From positions 558,001 to 622,000 of the forward strand of contig NZ_JADDXU010000002.1 in NCBI RefSeq assembly GCF_015163075.1: 64,000 nucleotides of DNA. The letters are read 5' to 3'. A program made the translations under genes and the position numbers. This document shows, piece after piece, positions 44,832-52,261 of the stretch. The notes below the pieces were generated by a model, which was given only the letters and a program-made list of their open reading frames with translations, did no database searches and was not told the DNA's origin. This DNA is from Streptomyces justiciae (GTDB taxonomy: Bacteria; Actinomycetota; Actinomycetes; Streptomycetales; Streptomycetaceae). The first letter of the stretch is position 1. The number at the start of each line of letters is the position of its first letter.

Positions 44832-46607
44832 ATGCAGATTCAAGACCTTCCGTATCCCGACCCGGGAGTGCCGGACGCACGCTCGGGTCCCCGATTCCTG
44901 TGGTGGCTCTTCCGGAATCAGCTGGGCGGCCAGCTCAGATCACTGGCCTGGGGACTGGTGCACTTCCTGTCCGTGTCCGCCCTGCCGTTCTGTGTGGGCT
45001 TCGCCGTCCAGGCCGTCGTCGACCGCTCCGGCACCCGACTCGCCCTCGCGGGCGGGCTGTTGGTGCTGGCCTGCGCCGGCAACGCGATCGGCGACACCTT
45101 CCTGCACCGCGCCGCCATCACCAACTGGATCACGGCCGCCGCCCGCGTCCAGCAGCTGCTCGCCCGCAAGGCGTCGACGCTCGGCTCGGCGCTGACCCGG
45201 CGGGTCGCCGCCGGTGAGGTCGTGGCCGTCTCCACCGGCGACGTCGAGAAGATCGGCTGGTTCGTGGAGGCCGTCTCCCGGTTCACCGCCGCCGCGCTGA
45301 CCATCTTGTTGGTGTGCGTGGGCCTGGTCGTCTACCAGCCCTCGCTCGGAGTGGTCGTCGCCGTGGGTCTGCCCGTGCTGGCGCTCGCGGTGCTGCCGCT
45401 GCTGCCCCGGGCGACCCGGCGGGCCGACTTCCAGCGCGAGAAGGCCGGCCGCGCCACCGAGCTGGCCTCGGACACCGTCGCCGGGCTGCGGGTGCTGCGC
45501 GGCATCGGCGGCGAGGAACTGTTCCTCGACCGCTACCGCAGCGCCTCCCAGGAGGTGCGGCACGCCGCCGTGCGCAGCGCCCGGATGTGGTCGCTGATCT
45601 CGGCGATCCAGGTGCTGCTGCCGGGACTGCTGCTCATCGCGGTCGTCTGGCACGGCGTGGGCCTCGCCCGCGAGGGCCGGATCTCCGTCGGCGAACTGGT
45701 CACCGTCTACAGCTCGGTCATGGTGATGACCTATCCGCTGCGGCACTTCGAGGAGATCGCCATGGCGTACTCCTTCTCGCGTCCGTCGGCCCGCCGGGCC
45801 GCGCGGGTGCTGTCGCTGCGGCGCGCCACCTCCGAGGACGGCTCGCTCGCCGGTACGGCACCCACGGGTGACCTGTACGACCCGGCGGCCGGACTGCTCG
45901 CGCCCGCGGGCCGGCTCACCGCCGTGGTGTGCGGGGACCCGGACGCTGCGGGGCGGCTGGCGGAACGCCTCGGCGGCCATCCGTCCTCGACCGAGGAGGA
46001 GCCGTCGGTGCTGCTGGGCGGCGTGCCGCTGGACGAGCTGCCGCTCTCCGCCGCGCGTACGGCCGTCCTCGTGCAGGACAAGGACCCGGTCCTGCTGTCC
46101 GGCACGCTGCGCGAGCTCCTCGACGTGCCCGCGTCGGGGGACGTCGACGCCCGTGAGGCGCTGACGGCCGCGCAGTGCGAGGACGTCCTGGCCGCCCTGG
46201 TACAGGGCTCGCTCGGCGCCGAGGACCCGCTGGACGCCCGGATCACCGAACGCGGGCGCTCCCTGTCGGGCGGTCAGCGCCAGCGGCTCGCGCTGGCCCG
46301 GTCGCTGTTCACCGACCCGGAGGTGCTCGTCCTGGACGAGCCGACCTCGGCCGTCGACTCGCACACCGAGGCCCGCATCGCCGAGGGCGTACGGGAGTTG
46401 CGGGCGGGCCGCACCACCGTGGTGTTCACGTCCTCGCCGCTCCTGCTGGACCGCGCGGACCGGGTCGTCCTGGTCCACGAGGGCGAGGTCGTGGCCGTGG
46501 GCGTGCACCGCGAACTCGTGCACAAGGAACCCCGGTACCGCGCGGTCGTGACCCGCGAGACCGAGTCCGTACTGGAAGAGCTGGAAGAGATCGAGGAGAC
46601 GGCATGA
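44832..46607 (+). CDS. ABC exporter subunit with degenerate Walker A (catalytically silent half)
   Basis: 591 residues: exporter membrane domain (about 25-320) and an ATPase domain whose Walker A is lost. Around 368-376 the sequence is GDPDAAGRL, so the GK(S/T) core is gone. The switch His is also missing (Ser534 in VFTSSP). The signature LSGGQ (478-482) and Walker B with Glu503 (LVLDEP) are intact. Its stop overlaps the next ABC gene by 4 bases. It should pair with that subunit and donate its signature to the only working ATP site. Substrate unknown. Confidence 0.87.
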   Translation: MQIQDLPYPDPGVPDARSGPRFLWWLFRNQLGGQLRSLAWGLVHFLSVSALPFCVGFAVQAVVDRSGTRLALAGGLLVLACAGNAIGDTFLHRAAITNWITAAARVQQLLARKASTLGSALTRRVAAGEVVAVSTGDVEKIGWFVEAVSRFTAAALTILLVCVGLVVYQPSLGVVVAVGLPVLALAVLPLLPRATRRADFQREKAGRATELASDTVAGLRVLRGIGGEELFLDRYRSASQEVRHAAVRSARMWSLISAIQVLLPGLLLIAVVWHGVGLAREGRISVGELVTVYSSVMVMTYPLRHFEEIAMAYSFSRPSARRAARVLSLRRATSEDGSLAGTAPTGDLYDPAAGLLAPAGRLTAVVCGDPDAAGRLAERLGGHPSSTEEEPSVLLGGVPLDELPLSAARTAVLVQDKDPVLLSGTLRELLDVPASGDVDAREALTAAQCEDVLAALVQGSLGAEDPLDARITERGRSLSGGQRQRLALARSLFTDPEVLVLDEPTSAVDSHTEARIAEGVRELRAGRTTVVFTSSPLLLDRADRVVLVHEGEVVAVGVHRELVHKEPRYRAVVTRETESVLEELEEIEETA

Positions 46608-48385
46608 TCGGCGTGGCGCCACCGGCGTACGACCCGGCGGCCCCGACGACGGCGAACACCCTGCCCGTCGGGGGCTCCGCGACCGTACGCGCCTATGTGA
46701 CCGAACTGTTCCGCCGGCACCGCCGCGCCTTCCTCGTCCTCGTCGCCGTCAACACGGTGTCGGTGATCGCGTCGATGGTGGGGCCGTGGCTGCTCGGCGG
46801 ACTCGTGGACCGGGTCTCGGACGGGGCCCGGGAGGTTCATCTGGAGCTGACCGCGGGCCTGTTCGTAGCCGCGCTCGCCGTGCAGGCCGTGTTCGTACGG
46901 CAGGTGCGGCTGCGCGGCGCGATGCTCGGCGAGCGGATGCTGGCCGACCTGCGCGAGGACTTCCTCGTGCGCTCGGTCGGGCTACCGCCGGGCGTCCTGG
47001 AACGGGCCGGCACCGGTGACCTGCTGTCCCGCATCACCACCGACATCGACCGGCTGGCCAACGCGATGCGCGAGGCCGTGCCGCAGCTGTCGATCGGCGT
47101 GGTGTGGGTGGTGCTGCTGCTCGGCGGGCTCGTCGTCACGGCGCCGCCCCTGGCCGCGGCCGTGCTGCTCGCCCTGCCGCTGCTGGTGATCGGCTGCCGC
47201 TGGTACTTCAAGCGGGCGCCGTCCGCCTACCGGTCGGAGTCCGCCGGTTACGCCGCCGTCGCCGCCGCGCTCGCCGAGACCGTGGACGCCGGGCGCACCG
47301 TCGAGGCGCACCGCCTCGGGGAGCGTCGCGTCGAGCTGTCGGAGCGGCGGATCAAGGAGTGGACGGCGTGGGAGCGGTACACGCTCTGGCTGCGGTCGGT
47401 GCTGTTCCCGTTCATCAACGTCACCCATGTGATGATCCTCGGCTCGGTGCTGATGGTCGGCGGCGTGATGGTGCTGCACGGCTGGATCGACGTCGGCCAG
47501 TTGACGACCGGTGCGCTGATCGCGCAGATGCTCGTCGACCCGGTCGGGCTGATCCTGCGCTGGTACGACGAGTTGCAGGTCGCCCAGGTGTCGCTGGCCC
47601 GGCTGGTCGGCGTCCGCGAGGTCGAACCGGACGCCGGTGATGCCGCCGTGGCTCCTGAGGGACGCCATGTGCACGCCGACCGCGTGCACTTCGGCTACCT
47701 GGAGGGCGTGGACGTGCTGCGCAAGGTGTCCCTGGAGGTCGCCCCGGGCACCCGGATGGCGCTCGTCGGCCCGTCCGGCGCGGGCAAGTCGACCCTGGGC
47801 CGACTGCTCGCGGGCATCTACGCGCCCCGGGACGGCCGGATCACCCTGGGCGGCGCGGAACTGTCCCGGATGACGGCGGAGGGCGTCCGCTCGCATGTCG
47901 CCCTGGTCAACCAGGAGCACCACGTCTTCGTGGGCTCCCTGCGCGACAACCTCCTCCTCGCCCGCACGGGCGCCGAGGACGCCGAGCTGTGGGCGGCGCT
48001 GGGCGCGGTCGACGCGGACGGCTGGGCACGGGCGCTCGACGACGGCCTCGACACCGAGGTCGGCTCGGGCGGTCTCGCGCTCACCCCGGCACAGGCCCAG
48101 CAGATCGCGCTGGCCCGCCTGGTGCTGGCCGACCCGCACACGCTGGTCCTGGACGAGGCGACCTCTCTCCTCGACCCGCGCGCGGCCCGCCATCTGGAGC
48201 GGTCCCTGGCCCGAGTCCTCGACGGCCGCACCGTCGTCGCCATCGCCCACCGGCTGCACACCGCCCACGACGCGGACGTGATCGCCGTCGTCGAGAACGG
48301 CCGCATCAGCGAGCTGGGCAGCCATGACGAGCTGGTCGCGGCGGACGGGGCGTACGCGGCGCTGTGGAGGTCTTGGCACGGGTGA
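46604..48385 (+). CDS. ABC exporter subunit with degenerate signature motif
   Basis: 593 residues: six-helix domain (about 40-330) and an ATPase domain with Walker A GPSGAGKST (389-397), Walker B LVLDEATSLLD (Glu518) and H549 in IAHRLH. The signature is LTPAQ (493-497) instead of LSGGQ. With the preceding protein this predicts a heterodimer where both losses sit in one composite site and the other site is complete. Translationally coupled to the upstream subunit through ATGA. Confidence 0.88.
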   Translation: MIGVAPPAYDPAAPTTANTLPVGGSATVRAYVTELFRRHRRAFLVLVAVNTVSVIASMVGPWLLGGLVDRVSDGAREVHLELTAGLFVAALAVQAVFVRQVRLRGAMLGERMLADLREDFLVRSVGLPPGVLERAGTGDLLSRITTDIDRLANAMREAVPQLSIGVVWVVLLLGGLVVTAPPLAAAVLLALPLLVIGCRWYFKRAPSAYRSESAGYAAVAAALAETVDAGRTVEAHRLGERRVELSERRIKEWTAWERYTLWLRSVLFPFINVTHVMILGSVLMVGGVMVLHGWIDVGQLTTGALIAQMLVDPVGLILRWYDELQVAQVSLARLVGVREVEPDAGDAAVAPEGRHVHADRVHFGYLEGVDVLRKVSLEVAPGTRMALVGPSGAGKSTLGRLLAGIYAPRDGRITLGGAELSRMTAEGVRSHVALVNQEHHVFVGSLRDNLLLARTGAEDAELWAALGAVDADGWARALDDGLDTEVGSGGLALTPAQAQQIALARLVLADPHTLVLDEATSLLDPRAARHLERSLARVLDGRTVVAIAHRLHTAHDADVIAVVENGRISELGSHDELVAADGAYAALWRSWHG

Positions 48386-48412
48386 GTCGTGGCACGGGTG
48401 AGGAGCCCTGAG

Positions 48413-48445
48413 GGGGGCCGTCGTCTTTGAGCGACGGCCCCCTTT
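48413..48445 (+). terminator. Rho-independent terminator after ABC pair
   Basis: GGGGGCCGTCG (48413-48423) pairs with CGACGGCCCCC (48432-48442) around TCTTTGAG, then ttt. It lies 28 bases after the ABC stop and before the convergent lipoprotein gene. Confidence 0.85.
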
Positions 48446-48458
48446 CAGTACCCGTCTT

Positions 48459-48986
48459 TCAGTACCCGTAGCCGCTGTCGCCGTCGCTGTCCGTCGAGGG
48501 AGCGGCCTGCTTCATCGCCGTGCCCTTCGCGTTCAGCACGTACCAGATCCCGTCGATCCCCTGCCCCTTGAGATCGCCCGGCGCCTTGTCCTTCGCGTAG
48601 TAGTAGAGCGGGTGTCCGGCGTACGTCGCCTGCGGCGCGCTGCCCTTCGTGGTGCCGATGAGGCCCGCGTCGGCGCCGGAACCGGCTTTCGGCTTGCCCT
48701 CCAGCGGCGGCCACAGCTTGAGGCACGCGGTGTCGCACTTCATGGAGTTGGTGTTCTTGCCGTCCGCCGTGAACAGGTAGAGCGTGCGACCGCCGCCGTC
48801 GACGAGGATGTCGCCGAGCCGCGAGTCGCTCACCTTCACGGTGGAGGTGTCCGCCGCGGCGGGTGTGTCGGAACCGCCACCACCGTCGGAACCACCGCCG
48901 TAGGAGCCGCCACCCCCGCCGCAGCCGGCCAGCCCCAGCGCCGCCACGAGTGCGATCCCGGTCAGGGTGATCCTGTTTCGCTTCAT
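48459..48986 (-). CDS. Lipoprotein with PF03640 (secreted repeat) domain
   Basis: 175 residues: lipobox LAGC, a Gly/Ser-rich linker (22-42), then two copies of the short Y/W-x-x-x-D-type repeat typical of PF03640 (GGGRTLYLFTADGKNTN and GHPLYYYAKDKAPGD). The C-terminus holds GIWYVLNAKG. ATG 48986 has GGAGAGGATC upstream. Divergent from the ECF sigma gene with a long inverted repeat between them. Related lipoproteins often accompany ECF sigma/anti-sigma pairs, so it may be their target or partner. Confidence 0.82.
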   Translation of the reverse strand: MKRNRITLTGIALVAALGLAGCGGGGGSYGGGSDGGGGSDTPAAADTSTVKVSDSRLGDILVDGGGRTLYLFTADGKNTNSMKCDTACLKLWPPLEGKPKAGSGADAGLIGTTKGSAPQATYAGHPLYYYAKDKAPGDLKGQGIDGIWYVLNAKGTAMKQAAPSTDSDGDSGYGY

Positions 48987-49030
48987 GATCCTCTCCGTCC
49001 CTTCCGGCGGAGGTTGTACGGCTGCCGTCG

Positions 49031-49072
49031 GCGGAGGGATTGCGGCCACGGACGACACCGCAATCCCTCCGC
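49031..49072. promoter_or_regulatory. 15-bp perfect inverted repeat in lipoprotein/sigma divergent region
   Basis: GCGGAGGGATTGCGG (49031-49045) and CCGCAATCCCTCCGC (49058-49072) are perfect complements with a 12-base spacer. The repeat occupies the centre of the 109-base region between the two starts. It could be an operator for a large dimer or an RNA hairpin. Confidence 0.7.
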
Positions 49073-49095
49073 CCGGATCGGACGTATACAGAAGC

Positions 49096-49695
49096 GTGGA
49101 ACTGTTCCCCCGCGCGGACCGGGTCGACGACGCCTCGCTCGTCGCCGGTTTCGCGCTGGGCGACGAGCAGGCCGCGACCGCCTTCGTCCGCCGCTTCCAG
49201 AACGCCGTCTACGGCCTCGCCCTGTCGGTGACCCGCGAACCGGGCCTCGCCGAGGACGTGAGCCAGGAGGTGTTCGTACGGGCCTGGCGGGCGGCCGGCA
49301 ACTACGACCCCCGCCGCGCCTCGGCCCTCACATGGCTGCTGACCATCACCCGTAACGCCGCCATCGACGCCGTCCGCGCCCGCCGGCCCACACCGGAGCC
49401 GGCCGAGACCCTCGAACGGCTCATCGACGTCACATTGCGCGCCGACGCCGAGGAGGCCGACGGTACCGAGCGGCTCGCCCTGGTCGCCCTGGAGAGCGAG
49501 CGTGCCCTCACCCGGCTGCGGTCCCTGCCGGAGGAACAGGCACGGGCGGTCGCCCTCGCCGTGATCGGCGGCTGTACGGCGGCGGAAGTGGGCCGGCACG
49601 AGGACATTCCGCTGGGCACCGCCAAGACCCGGATCCGTACCGGCCTGCGCAGGCTGCGCGAGGCGCTCAAGGAGGGAGGCCGTGATGGCACGTGA
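49096..49695 (+). CDS. ECF RNA polymerase sigma factor
   Basis: 199 residues with sigma region 2 (AFVRRFQNAVYGLALS, DVSQEVFVRAWR, SALTWLLTITRNAAID) and region 4 (LRSLPEEQARAVALAVIGG, GTAKTRIRTGLRRLRE). GTG 49096 is preferred: the upstream gtataca could be a -10 element giving a leaderless start. Its last 11 bases overlap the anti-sigma factor gene. Likely directs transcription of its own operon and perhaps the divergent lipoprotein gene. Confidence 0.9.
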   Translation: MELFPRADRVDDASLVAGFALGDEQAATAFVRRFQNAVYGLALSVTREPGLAEDVSQEVFVRAWRAAGNYDPRRASALTWLLTITRNAAIDAVRARRPTPEPAETLERLIDVTLRADAEEADGTERLALVALESERALTRLRSLPEEQARAVALAVIGGCTAAEVGRHEDIPLGTAKTRIRTGLRRLREALKEGGRDGT

Positions 49696-50362
49696 GCCCG
49701 GGCCGGACACCCACCCCGACGAGGACGAACTGCTCGCCCTGGCCCTCGGCACCCTCCCCGGTGAGTCGGCCGAGCTGCTGCGCCACCTCACCGTCTGCCC
49801 GGCCTGCCGCTCCACGTACGACGACCTCTCTGCGGCCGTCGACTCCGTGCTGCCCGCGGCACCCTCCGTGGCGCCCCCGGCCGGGTTCGACGCACGGGTC
49901 CTCGAACGGCTGGAGCTGCCCGCGCCGGGGCCGCGCACGGGGCGGCGGCGGTCGTACCGGTTGCCGCTGCTGGTCGCCGCCGCCGCGGCGGCCGGGCTCT
50001 GTCTGGGGGCGGCCGGTGCGGTGGTCGTCGACCTGGGGTCGCCGCCCGCCTCCCAGGTGGCCGTGAGCGAGCGCGGGGCGCGGCTGGTCACCGGTTCGGG
50101 GGCGACCGTGGGGACCGTCGAGCCCAGCCGCTTCGGCACCGAGTCCGTCCTCGTCATGCAGATCACGGACGGCCGTCCCGGCACGCACTACACCTGCCGA
50201 CTTCTCCTCAAGGACGGCAGCACCCGCGACGCGGGCCACTGGTGGCTCCCGTCCTCCGGCCGGGCCACCTGGATCGCCTACGGGGCCGCCGACTCCGTGG
50301 ACCGGGTGGAACTGGTGACGGACGAGGGGCGGGTGTGGTCGTCGGCGGGGCTGGAGAGCTGA
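49685..50362 (+). CDS. Anti-sigma factor with zinc-finger-like motif and one membrane segment
   Basis: 225 residues: cytoplasmic N-terminus with H-L-T-V-C-P-A-C (HxxxCxxC, about 35-42), one membrane helix (about 97-120) and an extracytoplasmic domain of about 100 residues. ATG 49685 follows AAGGAGG by 5 bases and overlaps the sigma gene. It should hold the ECF sigma inactive at the membrane until a signal is sensed outside. Confidence 0.87.
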   Translation: MAREPGPDTHPDEDELLALALGTLPGESAELLRHLTVCPACRSTYDDLSAAVDSVLPAAPSVAPPAGFDARVLERLELPAPGPRTGRRRSYRLPLLVAAAAAAGLCLGAAGAVVVDLGSPPASQVAVSERGARLVTGSGATVGTVEPSRFGTESVLVMQITDGRPGTHYTCRLLLKDGSTRDAGHWWLPSSGRATWIAYGAADSVDRVELVTDEGRVWSSAGLES

Positions 50363-50533
50363 CGGCGGAGGGGAGGCGTCGCCTGGTCGCGCCGGGGTCG
50401 GACCCGCTTGCCTGCACCCGTGCCGTTGCGCAGTCCCGAAAAGGGGTGGAAGGCTGGATAACGGCACCGCGCGGCGGCCCCGCGTCACCGGCCGCCGCGG
50501 GACCGGGCCCGTCCCCATCACCTGGAGGTACCC

Positions 50534-51004
50534 GTGAACAGCGCCGACGGATGGGGAGACGACGTCTACCAGCCCGACGGATCCGAGATCCAGGAGGACT
50601 CCGGGCTGCTCGACGTGGAGGACACGTTGGAGAACGACGGTGTCGACGACCCCCTCGACCGCGGCTGGTCCCCTCCGGACCGACCATGGGCCGTGGAGCA
50701 CACCGGTGTGACGGCCGCCGAGCGGCGGCAGGGCGAGAGTCTGGAGCAGCGGCTCGCCGAGGAGATGCCGGACGCCCCCGTCCCCGACGGGGACGGCATC
50801 GGCGACTGTGACGGCACCGACGGCGAACTCCTCGACAACGAGGTCGGCGCGCGTCGCTCCGGCCGTCTCGTCGCGCCCGACGAAGGCGCTCACGAGGACG
50901 AGGAGAGCGCCCTGATCGCCACGGACGTGGGCATCGACGGCGCCGCCGCCTCCGCCGAGGAGGCCGCCATGCACATCGTCGACGAGGACGCCCTGTCCGG
51001 CTGA
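50534..51004 (+). CDS. DUF5709 family acidic protein
   Basis: 156 residues, strongly acidic and rich in Asp/Glu/Gly, with the DUF5709-type segments DPLDRGWSPPDRPWAVEHTG and GVTAAERRQGESLEQRLAEE and the end EEAAMHIVDED. GTG 50534 has GGAGG 6 bases upstream. No membrane or enzyme motif; function unknown. It precedes the L31 gene by 15 bases and may share its transcript. Confidence 0.82.
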   Translation: MNSADGWGDDVYQPDGSEIQEDSGLLDVEDTLENDGVDDPLDRGWSPPDRPWAVEHTGVTAAERRQGESLEQRLAEEMPDAPVPDGDGIGDCDGTDGELLDNEVGARRSGRLVAPDEGAHEDEESALIATDVGIDGAAASAEEAAMHIVDEDALSG

Positions 51005-51019
51005 CCCCGAGGAGCACGC

Positions 51020-51286
51020 ATGCAGCAGGACAAGCACCCCGACTACCACCAGGTCGTCTTCCGTGACCGCTCCGCCGGTTACGCCTTCCTCACCCGGTCG
51101 ACCGCGACCAGCGAGCAGACCATCGAGTGGGACGACGGCGAGACGTACCCGGTGGTGGACGTGGAGATCTCCTCGGAGAGCCACCCCTTCTACACCGGCA
51201 AGGCCCGCACGGTGGACACCGAGGGACGGGTCGCCCGCTTCGAGCGGCGTTACGGGAGTGCGGCGGGGCAGGACGCCGAGGGCTGA
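51020..51286 (+). CDS. rpmE2: Type B 50S ribosomal protein L31 (zinc-free paralogue)
   Basis: 88 residues: [23 protein letters not shown] is the type B L31 pattern. The protein has no Cys at all, so it cannot hold the zinc of the CxxC form. In Streptomyces such paralogues replace the zinc-binding L31 under zinc starvation and are usually Zur-controlled. No clear Zur box is visible upstream, and expression may instead depend on the DUF5709 transcript. Confidence 0.93.
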   Translation: MQQDKHPDYHQVVFRDRSAGYAFLTRSTATSEQTIEWDDGETYPVVDVEISSESHPFYTGKARTVDTEGRVARFERRYGSAAGQDAEG

Positions 51287-51321
51287 GCGGCGCTCCGCCG
51301 GCGCACAGTCCCGCCTCGCGG

Positions 51322-52116
51322 TCAGATGAAGTTCAGCGCCGCCGCGCAGCCCACCCCGCCCAGCACCATGAACGCCGGCATCAGCACCTTCAGCTCGACC
51401 CAGCTGCCGGCCCGGAACCGCATGGCCTTGGGCGGGCCGATCGGGTACCAGCGCTTGCGGCCCACCGGGATCGGCCACAGGATCGGGCAGCCCGACACCG
51501 TCAGCGCGTCCCCGATGTCGTGGACCAGCGCGCCGAGCACGATCGGCAGGCCCAGCCACAGGTACTCCTGGCCCGGGTCCGTGAACAGCCAGTCCGAGCC
51601 GTTGCCCGGCTTGTCCAGCACGCCGGCGATGATCCAGGCGCTGGTTGCGGCCAGCAGCCAGACCAGGACGTCGGCACTGGAGCCGCGGGTCGCCCGCCAC
51701 AGCAGGCCCTCGATGGCGAGCACCATGTGCACGAAGAGGATCGCGAGGACGGCCCAGCGGCCACCGGTGATCGCCGCGACCGAGGCGCCCGCGCCGATCA
51801 GGACCGCCCACAGCCAGGTGTGGGTGAGCGTGCGGTGCCCACCGGAGCGCCGGGGGTCGCCCTGCTTCTTGGTGGCCTTGTAGACGGCGTAGGAGAGCTT
51901 GTCGACGATCTCGCAGAGCCCTCGCGAGATGGGTCCGAAGGCGCGCGAGATGGTGGCCGCCTTGTGGTCGAGGTCGGGGGCGAGCGCCGCCCCCGCGCAG
52001 ATCAGGGCTCCGGCCAGCAGGACCGGCCAGGGCATCGTGTGCCCCGCCGCGGCGGCCGCCGCTCCGACGCCGAGCCAGGCCGCGGCCCCCGACAGTGAGT
52101 GTGCTGGTCCCATCAT
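51322..52116 (-). CDS. YdjM-like membrane-bound metal-dependent hydrolase family protein
   Basis: 264 residues with about six hydrophobic helices and the family pattern GPAHSLSGAAAW, LAPDLDHKAAT, SGGHRTLTHTW and VLGALVHDIGDALT. The conserved His and Asp residues suggest a metal site at the membrane face. ATG 52116, 52113 and 52134 are all possible. Relatives are often called LexA-binding or metal-dependent hydrolases; the activity is not established. Divergent from the helicase gene. Confidence 0.82.
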   Translation of the reverse strand: MMGPAHSLSGAAAWLGVGAAAAAAGHTMPWPVLLAGALICAGAALAPDLDHKAATISRAFGPISRGLCEIVDKLSYAVYKATKKQGDPRRSGGHRTLTHTWLWAVLIGAGASVAAITGGRWAVLAILFVHMVLAIEGLLWRATRGSSADVLVWLLAATSAWIIAGVLDKPGNGSDWLFTDPGQEYLWLGLPIVLGALVHDIGDALTVSGCPILWPIPVGRKRWYPIGPPKAMRFRAGSWVELKVLMPAFMVLGGVGCAAALNFI

Positions 52117-52261
52117 CGCCGTTGCCCGCCCCATTCCTCGTGTACCGCTGCGCAGTTGACCGGATGCCCTGACGCCTCGTCGGCGACACAGCGTACTGCT
52201 CGTGATCTTCGTACCCGCATCCGATTCCCCTGTAGTGGGGAAGGGCAGGCAAGATGGGTGG

